This document shows, in pieces, positions 26,455 to 36,177 of a DNA stretch of 55,224 nt. The stretch's first letter is position 1; the number at the start of each line of letters is the position of its first letter. Under the pieces are notes generated by a model that searched no databases, was not told the origin of the DNA, and saw only the letters and a program-made list of their open reading frames with translations. Position numbers and translations under genes: made by a program. Origin of the DNA: Lysobacter_F sp035645555 (GTDB taxonomy: Bacteria; Pseudomonadota; Gammaproteobacteria; Xanthomonadales; Xanthomonadaceae); assembly GCA_035645555.1 (NCBI GenBank), contig DASQMI010000096.1, forward strand, positions 1-55,224, written 5' to 3'.

Positions 26455-27000
26455 ATGGCCAAGCTGAAGACCGCGAAGTCCACCAAGTCCGGGAACGCGA
26501 GCGTGCTGCCGACTGGTAGCGCGCCGGCGATCGACATTGGCATCGGCGAGAAGGACCGCCGCACGATTGCCGACGGTCTCGCCCGCGTGCTCGCCGACAG
26601 CTATACGCTGTACCTGAAGACGCACAGCTTCCACTGGAACGTCACCGGACCGATGTTCAACACGCTGCACACGATGTTCGAAACCCAGTACACCGAGCAG
26701 TGGACGGCGCTGGACGAAATCGCCGAACGCATCCGCGCGCTCGGCTCGAAGGCGCCGGGCTCGTACGCCGAGTTCGCGCGGCTGTCGTCGATTCCGGACG
26801 AGGCCGAGATTGCCGACAACGCCGACTGGCGCGAGATGGTGCGCCAGCTGGTGGTCGGCAACGAGGCGGTGTGCCGCACCGCGCGCCGGGTGCTGAAGAC
26901 CGCCGACGACGCCGGCGACGACCCGAGCGTCGACCTGCTTACCCAGCGCCTGCAGACGCACGAGAAATACGCCTGGATGCTGCGCTCGCTGCTGCAGTAG
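26455..27000 (+). CDS. dps: Dps-family ferritin-like DNA-binding protein
   Basis: 181-aa Dps homologue that oxidises and stores iron and protects DNA under peroxide or starvation stress. The ferroxidase helix SFHWNVTGPMFNTLHTMFETQYTEQWTALDEIAERIRALG is intact, with the His, Asp and Glu ligands. The N-terminal tail is Lys/Ser/Thr-rich (MAKLKTAKSTKSGN), suited to DNA binding. An AAGGAG site (26441-26446) sits at good spacing to the start at 26455. A TATTGT box at about 26437 upstream could be the -10. Regulation by OxyR is suggested by the site at 26356-26392. Confidence 0.95.
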   Translation: MAKLKTAKSTKSGNASVLPTGSAPAIDIGIGEKDRRTIADGLARVLADSYTLYLKTHSFHWNVTGPMFNTLHTMFETQYTEQWTALDEIAERIRALGSKAPGSYAEFARLSSIPDEAEIADNADWREMVRQLVVGNEAVCRTARRVLKTADDAGDDPSVDLLTQRLQTHEKYAWMLRSLLQ

Positions 27001-27016
27001 CCGCGCCGGCCGCCGC

Positions 27017-27451
27017 TCAGCGGCGGTCGAGCAACGTGCGCAGCACGATCGCGGTGGTGACGTCGTCCACGCCCTTGAGCCCGAGCACGGTCTCGCGCAG
27101 CCGCGCCAGCGCCTCCGGCGAGGCCACCCGCACCAGCACCAGCATGTCGGCGTCGCCGGCCATGCTGTGACACAGCTGCACCTGCGGCATCTCCGCCAGC
27201 GCCGGCAGCACGTCCTCGCAGGTGAACCCTTCGGCATGGCGCAACGTCAGCCATGCCAGCAACGTGTCCGGCGGCTGCCCGAGGCGCACGCCGTAGCCGG
27301 CGATCACGCCGCTGTCCTGCAGCCGCTGCAGGCGTTCCTGCACCGCGCTGCGCGACAGCCCGACCTCGCGCGCGAGCACGGCCGCGGGCCGGCGGGCGTC
27401 GTCCTGCAGCAGCGCGATGAGGCGGCGGTCGATGTCGTCGAGAACCTTCAC
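27017..27451 (-). CDS. Lrp/AsnC-family transcriptional regulator
   Basis: 144 aa, with an N-terminal winged helix (DDIDRRLIALLQDDARRPAAVLAREVGLSRSAVQERLQRLQDSGVI, about residues 4-50) and a C-terminal RAM ligand-binding domain (about 68-140). Such proteins sense amino acids and usually control themselves and a divergent neighbour. It is divergent from the hydrolase-cupin operon; an inverted repeat at 27476-27490 in the shared promoter region is a candidate operator. The ligand cannot be told from sequence. Confidence 0.92.
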   Translation of the reverse strand: MKVLDDIDRRLIALLQDDARRPAAVLAREVGLSRSAVQERLQRLQDSGVIAGYGVRLGQPPDTLLAWLTLRHAEGFTCEDVLPALAEMPQVQLCHSMAGDADMLVLVRVASPEALARLRETVLGLKGVDDVTTAIVLRTLLDRR

Positions 27452-27475
27452 GGCAGGCGGTCCGGCGGCGCGTTT

Positions 27476-27512
27476 CCGGCATTTTGCCGGGTTGAGACCG
27501 ACAACCGATAGT
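27476..27512 (+). promoter_or_regulatory. Inverted repeat overlapping a predicted promoter of the hydrolase-cupin operon
   Basis: A perfect inverted repeat CCGGCA-TTT-TGCCGG (27476-27490) overlaps a possible -35 TTGCCG (27484-27489), which is followed 17 bases later by GATAGT (27507-27512). The predicted transcript would start at or just before the ATG at 27520, where no ribosome site is seen, so the message may be leaderless. The 15-bp repeat with AT-rich centre has the size of an Lrp-type box. Confidence 0.4.
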
Positions 27513-27519
27513 CCGCACG

Positions 27520-28161
27520 ATGACCGCCATGAACGCGGTCCTCGCTCCGATGCCGAAACGCCACCTCCCGCCGCTCCGGATCGTGCTGTCGCACTGCTGG
27601 ACCGGCCATAGCAAGATCGGCTGGTATCCGGAACTGCAGCGCGAGGCCCGCGCGGCCGGGTTCGAGGTCGTCGCGCCGGACCTTCCGGATCCCGACACGC
27701 CCTCGCCCGCGGCCTGGCGCGAGGCGCTCGCCGCCGCGGTCGGCCGGCCCGACCCGCACACGGTGCTGGTCGGCCACAGCCTCGGCACGGTCAACGTACT
27801 CAACTATCTGGCGGCACTGCCGCGTGGACAGCAGGTCGGCGGCGCGGTGCTGGTGGCGCCGTTCGACGGCCCGATCGGCATCGCCGCGGTCGACGCGTTC
27901 GTCGGCAGCGGCCCCGATCTGGCGGCTGCCCGCGCCGCGTGCCGCCGGTTCCACCTGGTGTGCTCCGACGACGATCCGTACCTCGGCCCCGATCCGCTGG
28001 CGTTCGCGCTGCGCATGGGGCATCGGCTGGACGCGTCGGTGCACGTGGTCCACGGCGGCCGCCACTTCTCGCCGAGCGCCGGACCGAGCGCGGCGCCGCA
28101 CCTGATCCGCTGGCTGCGCGACTGGCGCGCGGCCGCATCCCTCGAGGAAGCCCTGCAATGA
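27520..28161 (+). CDS. RBBP9/YdeN-type alpha/beta hydrolase
   Basis: 213-aa serine hydrolase of the RBBP9/YdeN group. The nucleophile elbow is VGHSLGT (Ser87), the acid is probably in CSDDDPY, and the His is in HGGRHFS. The N-terminal VLSHCWTGHSKIGWYPELQREARAAGF is typical of the group. The substrate is unknown. The next gene, a cupin, overlaps its stop as ATGA, so the two are translationally coupled. ATG 27520 or ATG 27529 may be used; no clear ribosome site precedes either. Confidence 0.9.
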   Translation: MTAMNAVLAPMPKRHLPPLRIVLSHCWTGHSKIGWYPELQREARAAGFEVVAPDLPDPDTPSPAAWREALAAAVGRPDPHTVLVGHSLGTVNVLNYLAALPRGQQVGGAVLVAPFDGPIGIAAVDAFVGSGPDLAAARAACRRFHLVCSDDDPYLGPDPLAFALRMGHRLDASVHVVHGGRHFSPSAGPSAAPHLIRWLRDWRAAASLEEALQ

Positions 28162-28469
28162 ACGTCGTCAACGCCGCCGCATTCACCGCCGACCGCGCCT
28201 GGGGCAGCCTCGAGTTGCTCGCGTTCGGCGACCACCGCGCCAAGGTGCATTGGACCGACCAACCCTACCGCTGGCACGAGAACACCGGCGATGAACTGTT
28301 CCTGGTGATCGACGGCGTGGTCGACATGTACTACGTCGAGGATGGCGAGGAACGCGTCGCCACGCTGCGCCCCGGCGACGCCGCGGTGTTCCGCTCCGGC
28401 GACCGTCACGTCGCGCATCCGCGCGGCGCGGCGCGGGTGCTGGTGGTCGAGCGTCACGACACCGACTGA
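28158..28469 (+). CDS. Small single-domain cupin protein
   Basis: 103-aa beta-barrel cupin. The first motif lies around YRWHENTGDELFLVIDGVVDM and the second around LRPGDAAVFRSGDRHVAHP, with His and Glu residues that could bind a metal. It is similar to mannose-6-phosphate isomerase-like cupins, but the reaction is unknown. Its ATG overlaps the hydrolase stop. It ends 6 bases before the convergent stop of the GH1-RmlD gene. Confidence 0.9.
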   Translation: MNVVNAAAFTADRAWGSLELLAFGDHRAKVHWTDQPYRWHENTGDELFLVIDGVVDMYYVEDGEERVATLRPGDAAVFRSGDRHVAHPRGAARVLVVERHDTD

Positions 28470-28475
28470 GCGCGT

Positions 28476-30701
28476 TCAGCCGCTCGCCTCGCGCGGCAGC
28501 GTCCACTGCGCAGCGGTGAGCTGGGTGTAGCGCCCGAGCGCGTCGTCCAGCGGCGGCATCGAGTAGGTGCGGGTGTTGGCGAGTGCGCTGTATGGCGGCC
28601 GCCGCGCCGGCATGCGCAACGCGCGGCCCGGACGCTGCACCAGCCGGCTGGCGTCCACGCGCGCGCGGCGCGCCGCGCGCCGCGCCAGCTCGGCCCAGGT
28701 GACCGGCTCGCCGTTGGTGAGATGGCACAGCCCGCCCTCGCCGTCGATCAGCAGGTTCAGGCACACGTTCACCAGGTCCGGCACGTAGGTCGGCGACACG
28801 GTGACGTCGGACGCGGCCTCCAGCAGCGCGCCGCTGCTCAGCGCCTGCAGCGCCTTGTGCACGAAGTTGTGCACGTCCCACGGGCCGAAGAACGCGCTGG
28901 TGCGCACCACCAGCGCTTCCGGGTAGCGGTCCAGCACGCGGCGCTCGGCATCCGCCTTGCTGCGGCCGTAGACGTTGAGCGGCGCCGGCGAATCGCTCTC
29001 CACGTACGGCGCGCGCTTGCGGCCGTCGAACACCAGGTCGGACGAGAACGTCAGCAGGCGGCAGCGATGGCGCGCGCAGGCCACCGCCAGCCGCTCCGGG
29101 CCGAACGTGTTCTCGCGAAAACAGCGTTCCTCGTCGCGCTCGGCATCGTCCACCCGCACGTAGCCCGCGGCGTTGATGATCGCCCACGGCTGGTAGCGAT
29201 CGAGCACGCGCTCGATCGCCTCGGGATCGGCGATGTCGAGCTCGCTGCGCTCGAGCAGCACGCAGTGCAGGTCGCGCTCGGCGCACACGCGCGCGAACGC
29301 CTGGCCGAGCGTGCCGCGCCCGCCGGTGATCAGGATCGGCGGCCCCGGGCGCCGCACCGCGCTTTGCTCCGTTCGCCCTTCGCGCGCCGACGTGCCAAGC
29401 AGGCGCCCGGGCCGGCGCCACCAACCGTTGCCGGCGAGCGCCGGATGCGCCGGCTCCGGTTCGCCGCGCGCGAGCTGTCTCAGCAGCGCGGCGACCGCGG
29501 TCGGGCGCAGCGTGCCGCCGCGCATGTCGAACGCGCCGGATTCGTAGTAGCCGCAGTCCTGGGTGACCAGGCAGTTCCAGTCGTAGACGCCGAGCAGGCC
29601 CCAGGCGGTCACCGCGCGCACGTCGGCGCCAGTGGCGCGGGCGCGCTGCGCGGCCTGCCAGATCTCCGCGACCCAGCGCATCTGGTCCTCGCGGGTGGCG
29701 TCGATGTGCGCCTCGGTCACCGCCAGCGGAATGCCGTAGCGCGCCCAGGTCTCCTCCAGCAGCGGCTGCAGGCCGGGACTGGGCGGGTCGAGCACGCGCA
29801 CCGCCTCGATGTCGGCGTAGCGATGGCGGCCGTTGCCGCCGTGCAGGTGCGGCGGATAGCGCTCCAGCCGTTCGTCGATGAAGCGCTCGCTGGTGATGTA
29901 GTAGTTGATGCCGATCAGGTCCGGCGGCCGGCGGTGCTCGGTGTGCCAGTGCAGCTCGTCCTCGCTGGCGCGGCAGCGCACCGTCAGCCACCACCACAGC
30001 GGATGCGCGGGATCGACCCGCCCACACAGCAGGTCCCAGGCGAGCCAGCGCAGGTGGTTGTTGAACGTCGCTTGGTACGCCAGCAGCGGCGTGCTCCAGG
30101 TCTTGCCGAGATCGTCGGTCTGCACCAGCTGCGCGTCCGGCACCACCTGCTCGATGGCGCGCATCGCCAGCACCGTGGCGCGGCACTGGTTCAGCAGCGC
30201 CGTCCTGAACGTCGGCTCGTCACGCGCGTGCGGGTACCAGAAGCCGTACAGGCCGCTGAAGCGCGCGGTGGTCAGCGGCTCGTTGATCGGGGTGTAGTGG
30301 CGTACCCACGGATAGCGCGCGGCCACCTGCGCGGCGTACGCGGCCAGCTTGTCCGGAAATGCCGGGTCGACCAGGCTGGTGTGGCGCGGCCCGCTGCCGT
30401 GATGCACCAGGCCGACGATCGGCGTGATGCCGAGCTCGCGCACGATCTCCAGCCGCTCGTCCGACCACGACCAGTCCGGCGTCTCGCCGTCGGGCATGAC
30501 GCGCTCCCACAACACCGGGAAGCGCAGCGTGGTGATGCCGAGGTCGGCGAGCCGATGCAGGTGCTCGCGGCACAGCAGCCCGGGCATGCGATCGAGCTGG
30601 CTGAACCAGCGGTCGCCGACCCGGTTGACGGTGCATTCGACCCCGCCCCACAACTCCAGTTCCGGCCGTCCGGTCGGACTTCGCATGGCCGGATCCGCCA
30701 C
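28476..30701 (-). CDS. Fusion of GH1-like glycosidase and RmlD-like NAD(P)-dependent sugar reductase
   Basis: 741-aa two-domain protein. Residues about 15-410 are a family 1 glycoside hydrolase TIM barrel, with the acid/base in YTPINEPL (Glu141) and a nucleophile-like Glu330 in LAVTEAH, where the usual TENG is changed. Residues about 455-735 are an extended SDR of the dTDP-4-dehydrorhamnose reductase type, with ILITGGRGTLG (460-466), SSDLVFDG and the catalytic YGRSK (Tyr578, Lys582). It follows glf by one base from a GTG start; ATG 30686 is an alternative. No signal peptide is seen, so it is cytoplasmic. The product is unknown; linkage to glf and a glycosyltransferase implies a role in nucleotide-sugar or glycan metabolism. 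Confidence 0.9.
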   Translation of the reverse strand: MADPAMRSPTGRPELELWGGVECTVNRVGDRWFSQLDRMPGLLCREHLHRLADLGITTLRFPVLWERVMPDGETPDWSWSDERLEIVRELGITPIVGLVHHGSGPRHTSLVDPAFPDKLAAYAAQVAARYPWVRHYTPINEPLTTARFSGLYGFWYPHARDEPTFRTALLNQCRATVLAMRAIEQVVPDAQLVQTDDLGKTWSTPLLAYQATFNNHLRWLAWDLLCGRVDPAHPLWWWLTVRCRASEDELHWHTEHRRPPDLIGINYYITSERFIDERLERYPPHLHGGNGRHRYADIEAVRVLDPPSPGLQPLLEETWARYGIPLAVTEAHIDATREDQMRWVAEIWQAAQRARATGADVRAVTAWGLLGVYDWNCLVTQDCGYYESGAFDMRGGTLRPTAVAALLRQLARGEPEPAHPALAGNGWWRRPGRLLGTSAREGRTEQSAVRRPGPPILITGGRGTLGQAFARVCAERDLHCVLLERSELDIADPEAIERVLDRYQPWAIINAAGYVRVDDAERDEERCFRENTFGPERLAVACARHRCRLLTFSSDLVFDGRKRAPYVESDSPAPLNVYGRSKADAERRVLDRYPEALVVRTSAFFGPWDVHNFVHKALQALSSGALLEAASDVTVSPTYVPDLVNVCLNLLIDGEGGLCHLTNGEPVTWAELARRAARRARVDASRLVQRPGRALRMPARRPPYSALANTRTYSMPPLDDALGRYTQLTAAQWTLPREASG

Positions 30702-30702
30702 G

Positions 30703-31883
30703 TCAACGCAGGCCGATCACGGGCGGCGCCGCGCCGGCCCCGGCCTGGGCTCCGAGCATCGACGCGGTCTCGGTCTCCTTCGCCGACAGGCCCATCTTCT
30801 CCAGCACGTACTCCGCGGCCTTCAGCGCCGCGCCGACGCACTGGTCCATGTTGTAGTAGCGGTACTGTGCCAGCCGCCCGACGAACGTCACGTCCACCTC
30901 CTGCAGCGCCAGTGCCTCGTAGCGCTTGAACAGCGCCTCGTTCTCCGGCCGCGGCACCGGGTAGTACGGATCGCCTTCCGCCTGCGGGTACTCGCGCACG
31001 ATCGACGTGCCCGGATGCTTCTGCCCGGTGAGGTGCTTGAACTCGGTGATGCGGGTGAAGTCGTAATCGTTGGGGTAGTTGACCGTGCCGACCGGCTGGT
31101 ACTGCACCGTGTCCGGCAGGTGCTGGTGCTCGAAGCGCAGCGAGCGGTACGGCAGCCGGCCGTACAGGTAGCCGTAGAACGCATCGATCGGCCCCGTGTA
31201 GACCACATGGTTGGATCGCACCCGCTGGCGCAGCGCGAAGTAGTCGACCCCGAGCTCCACCTTGATGTTCGGGTGGTCGAGGATCTGCCGGAACATCGCC
31301 GTGTAGCCGTGCAGCGGCATGCACTGGAACTTGTCGGTGAAGTAGCGGTCGTCGCGGTTGGTGCGGGTCGGGATGCGCGCGGCCACCGACGCCGCCAGCT
31401 CGGACGGATCCAGCCCCCACTGCTTGCGCGTGTAGCCGCGGAAGAACTTCTCGTACAGGTCGCGGCCGACCGCGTTGATCACCACGTCCTCGCTGGTGCG
31501 GATCTGCTCGCGCGGCTCGCGCACGCTGTCGTAGAACGCCTGGATGCTGTCCTCGTCGAGGTCCAGCCCATACAGGCGGTTGACGGTATCGATGTTGATC
31601 GGGATCGGCAACAGCTGGTCGCCGACCTTGGCCAGCACGCGGTGTTCGTACGGCCGCCAGCTGGTGAACTGCGACAGGTAATCGGCGATGCGCGGGCTGT
31701 TGGTGTGGAAGATGTGCGGGCCGTACGGGTGGATCAGCACGCCGTGCTCGTCCTCGCGGTCGTAGGCGTTGCCGCCGATGTGGTCGCGGCGGTCGATCAC
31801 CAGCACCTCCAGCCCGCGCTCCGCGAGCTGGCGCGCCACCACGCTGCCGGAGAAGCCGGCGCCGACGACGAGGACGTCCGTTT

Positions 31884-31887
<4 letters not shown>
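30703..31887 (-). CDS. glf: UDP-galactopyranose mutase
   Basis: 394-aa FAD enzyme that converts UDP-galactopyranose to UDP-galactofuranose. The FAD-binding start VLVVGAGFSGSVVARQLAERG is followed by the family signature RRDHIGGNAYD, the HIFHTN segment, the GYTRKQW motif, and C-terminal YPNDYDFTRITEFKH and RLAQYRYYNMDQ. Its ATG overlaps the stop of the upstream glycosyltransferase as ATGA. UDP-galactose for it can be supplied by galE just outside this operon. The presence of glf implies galactofuranose in some glycan of this organism. Confidence 0.96.
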
Positions 31888-33194
<1,307 letters not shown>

Positions 33195-33229
33195 GTCACT
33201 CTCGCTTTATGGACTCGCTGTCAGTCTCG

Positions 33230-33247
33230 GCCACGGCACCTCGTGGC
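33230..33247. promoter_or_regulatory. Inverted repeat in the divergent sugar-locus promoter region
   Basis: GCCACG-GCACCT-CGTGGC, an 18-bp inverted repeat with 6-bp perfect arms, in the 73-base gap between the divergent GT4-glf and GH2-galT-galK operons. It is well placed as an operator governing both. GATAAC just before the GH2 start (33260-33265) could be a -10 box. Confidence 0.4.
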
Positions 33248-33267
33248 AGAGTGAAAGCGGATAACGC

Positions 33268-35088
33268 ATGGCGACGCAGGACAAGCAAGCTCAACCGTGG
33301 CCGGAAGAGACCGAGGCCTATCCGCGACCGCAATTGCGGCGCGCGCACTGGATGTCGCTCGACGGCCCTTGGCGATTCCGCTTCGACAACGAAAAACGCT
33401 TCCGGCATCCGCGCGAGATCGACGATTGGCCGTTGAGCATCGTGGTGCCGTATCCGGTGGAGGCCAACGCCAGCGGCATCGGCGACCGCGGCTTCCACCA
33501 TGCCTGCTGGTACGAGCGCGAGTTCGAGATCGCGGCCGATGGCGAGCGCGTGATCCTGCACTTCGGCGCGGTCGATTACCGCGCCCGCGTATGGGTCAAC
33601 GGCCACTACGTGGTCAGCCACGAAGGCGGGCACACGCCGTTCTCCGCCGACATCACCGACGTGCTCGATCCGTCCGGTCGGCAGACGGTGAGCGTGTTCG
33701 TCGAGGACGACCCGCACGAGCTGACCAAGCCGCGCGGCAAGCAGGACTGGCAGCTGGAGCCGCACTCGATCTGGTATCCGCGCACCACCGGCATTTGGCA
33801 AACGGTGTGGGTCGAACGCGTGCCGCGCACCTACGTGCAGAAGATCCGCTGGACGCCGCACGTGGAAGGTTTCGCGCTGACGTTCGAGGCGCGCGTGGTC
33901 GGCGACGCGCGCCCCAACCTGTCGATCGAGCTGCAGATCCGCCACAAGGACCGCGTGCTCGCCAACGACCGCTACATGGTGGTGGATATGGAAGTCGACC
34001 GCCGGATCATCCTGTCCGACCCGGGCATCGATGACTTCCGCAACGAGCTGCTGTGGAGTCCGGAGCGGCCGCAGCTGCTGGACGCGCGCATCCGCCTGCT
34101 CGACGGCGACACGGTGATCGACGAGTTCGAAAGCTACACCGCGCTGCGTTCGATCGGCATCCTGCGCGAGCGGCTGATGCTGAACGGCCGCCCATACCTG
34201 ATGAAGCTGGTGCTCGATCAGGGCTATTGGCCCGACACCCTGCTCGCTGCGCCCAACGACGCCGCGCTGCGCCGCGACGTGGAGCTCGCCAAGGCGATGG
34301 GCTTCAATGGTGTACGCAAGCACCAGAAGATCGAGCACCCGCGCTACCTGTACTGGGCCGACCGGCTCGGCCTGCTGGTGTGGGAGGAGATGCCGTCGGC
34401 GTACCGCTTCACCCGCACCGCGATCAAACGGCTGGTGCGCGAGTGGTCGGAGGTGATCGAGCGCGACTACAGCCACCCGTGCATCGTCACCTGGGTGCCG
34501 TTCAACGAATCCTGGGGCGTGCCGGAGCTGACCTCGGTCGGCGCACACCAGCACGCAGTGGCCGCGCTCTACCACCTCACCAAGACGCTGGACCCAACCC
34601 GGCCGGTGGTCGGCAACGACGGCTGGGAGAGCAGCGCCACCGACATCATCGGCATCCACGACTACGACGCCAGCACCGACCACCTGCGCCAGCGCTACGG
34701 ACCGGAAGTGAGCCCGCAGCAGCTGCTGCAGCAGCGCCGCCCCGGCGGCCGCGTGCTGCTGCTGGACGACTACGCGCACCGCGGCCAGCCGATCGTGCTG
34801 ACCGAGTTCGGCGGCATCGCGTTCGACCGGCGCACGCAGCCGAACGGCAGCGACATCTGGGGCTATTCGCTGGCCGAGGAGGAGGAGGATTTCGCGCACC
34901 GGTTCACCGAGCTGATGGACGTGGTGTCGCATACCGCGCTGTTCAGCGGCTATTGCTACACCCAGTTCTCCGACACCTTCCAGGAAGCCAACGGCCTGCT
35001 CACCGCCGAGCGCGTGCCGAAGATCCCGATCGAACAGATCGCCAAGGCGGTCAACGTGTCGCGCACCTACATCCCCGGAGGCGTGTAG
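33268..35088 (+). CDS. Family 2 glycoside hydrolase (probable beta-galactosidase)
   Basis: 606 aa with the three-domain layout of GH2 enzymes near the size of beta-glucuronidase: an N-terminal jelly roll (about 20-180), an Ig-like domain (about 185-290) and a TIM barrel. The acid/base Glu414 is in WVPFNESWG and the nucleophile Glu513 is in VLTEFGGIAF. No signal peptide is seen, so it acts in the cytoplasm. It is directly followed by galT and galK, which makes galactose the likely released sugar; glucuronidase or mannosidase activity cannot be excluded from sequence. Confidence 0.9.
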   Translation: MATQDKQAQPWPEETEAYPRPQLRRAHWMSLDGPWRFRFDNEKRFRHPREIDDWPLSIVVPYPVEANASGIGDRGFHHACWYEREFEIAADGERVILHFGAVDYRARVWVNGHYVVSHEGGHTPFSADITDVLDPSGRQTVSVFVEDDPHELTKPRGKQDWQLEPHSIWYPRTTGIWQTVWVERVPRTYVQKIRWTPHVEGFALTFEARVVGDARPNLSIELQIRHKDRVLANDRYMVVDMEVDRRIILSDPGIDDFRNELLWSPERPQLLDARIRLLDGDTVIDEFESYTALRSIGILRERLMLNGRPYLMKLVLDQGYWPDTLLAAPNDAALRRDVELAKAMGFNGVRKHQKIEHPRYLYWADRLGLLVWEEMPSAYRFTRTAIKRLVREWSEVIERDYSHPCIVTWVPFNESWGVPELTSVGAHQHAVAALYHLTKTLDPTRPVVGNDGWESSATDIIGIHDYDASTDHLRQRYGPEVSPQQLLQQRRPGGRVLLLDDYAHRGQPIVLTEFGGIAFDRRTQPNGSDIWGYSLAEEEEDFAHRFTELMDVVSHTALFSGYCYTQFSDTFQEANGLLTAERVPKIPIEQIAKAVNVSRTYIPGGV

Positions 35089-36177
35089 ATGCACCGGCTC
35101 GAGCTGGCCAAGCCGGACGGGCGGGCGCTGACCCTGTACGGACGCGCGCCGCTGCGCATCGACGGCCCGGCGCCGAGCCCGTTCGCCACGCCGCTGACCG
35201 CGCAGCCACACCTGCGCCGGCACCCGCTGCGCGACGAGTGGATCACCTACGCCGCGCACCGCCAGGACCGCACGTTCCTGCCGCCGCCGGAATACAACCC
35301 GCTCGCGGTCACCGTCGACCCGGCCCACCCGACCGAGCTGCCGGCCGGCAACTGGGACGTGGCGGTGTTCGACAACCGCTTCCCTTCGCTCAGCCTCGCC
35401 GCGCAGGACCGCCCGGCGTCGATCGTCGACACCGCGCCGGGGCTCGGCAAGTGCGAGGTGGTGGTGTTCACCCAGCAACGCGAATCGGCGCTCGCGAAGC
35501 TGCCGCTGTCGCATATCGAGCTGCTGCTGCGCGTATGGGCCGAGCGCACCGTGCGACTCGGCGCACTGGAGTCGATCCGCTACGTGCTGCCGTTCGAGAA
35601 CCGCGGCGCCGAAGTCGGCGTCACCCTGCACCACCCGCACGGGCAGATCTACGCGTATCCCACCGTGCCCCCGGTGCCGGCGCGCATGCAGGAGGTGGCG
35701 CGCGCGTATTACGCGCAGCACGGCCGTGGCGTGCTGCAGGACCACATCCGGCGCGAGCTCGCCGACGGCGAGCGCGTGCTGTACCGCGGTCCGCATGCGG
35801 CGGCGTTCGTGCCGGCGTGCGCGCGCTATCCGTACGAGGTGTGGGTGGCGCCGATCGAGCCGGTGCCGAGCTTCGTCGAACTCGATGACGCCACCCGTGC
35901 CGATCTCGCGCGCGCGCTGAAGACCGTGCTGCTGAAGTACGAGGCGCTGTGGCAGCGACCGTTCCCGTACCTGATGGCGTGGTACCAGGCGCCGACCGAC
36001 GGCCGCCCGCACCCGGAGGCGCACCTGCACGCCGAGTTCTATCCGCCCTACCGCACCCGCGAGCGCCTGAAGTACCTGGCCGGCACCGAACTCGCCGCCG
36101 GCTGGTTCGCGATGGACGCACTGCCGGAGGAAAAGGCGCGCGAGCTGCAGGCGGTGGCCGTGGAGCTCGAAGCATGA
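35089..36177 (+). CDS. galT: Galactose-1-phosphate uridylyltransferase
   Basis: 362-aa Leloir enzyme that exchanges UMP between UDP-glucose and galactose-1-phosphate. The active site HPHGQ contains the nucleophile His184. Other family blocks are LRRHPLRDEWITYAAHRQDR, FDNRFPSL, ENRGAEVGVTLHHPHGQIYAYP and HLHAEFYPPYR near the C-terminus. The start directly abuts the GH2 stop and uses a GGAGG site inside the GH2 3' end, so translation is coupled. galK overlaps its stop as ATGA. Confidence 0.96.
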   Translation: MHRLELAKPDGRALTLYGRAPLRIDGPAPSPFATPLTAQPHLRRHPLRDEWITYAAHRQDRTFLPPPEYNPLAVTVDPAHPTELPAGNWDVAVFDNRFPSLSLAAQDRPASIVDTAPGLGKCEVVVFTQQRESALAKLPLSHIELLLRVWAERTVRLGALESIRYVLPFENRGAEVGVTLHHPHGQIYAYPTVPPVPARMQEVARAYYAQHGRGVLQDHIRRELADGERVLYRGPHAAAFVPACARYPYEVWVAPIEPVPSFVELDDATRADLARALKTVLLKYEALWQRPFPYLMAWYQAPTDGRPHPEAHLHAEFYPPYRTRERLKYLAGTELAAGWFAMDALPEEKARELQAVAVELEA

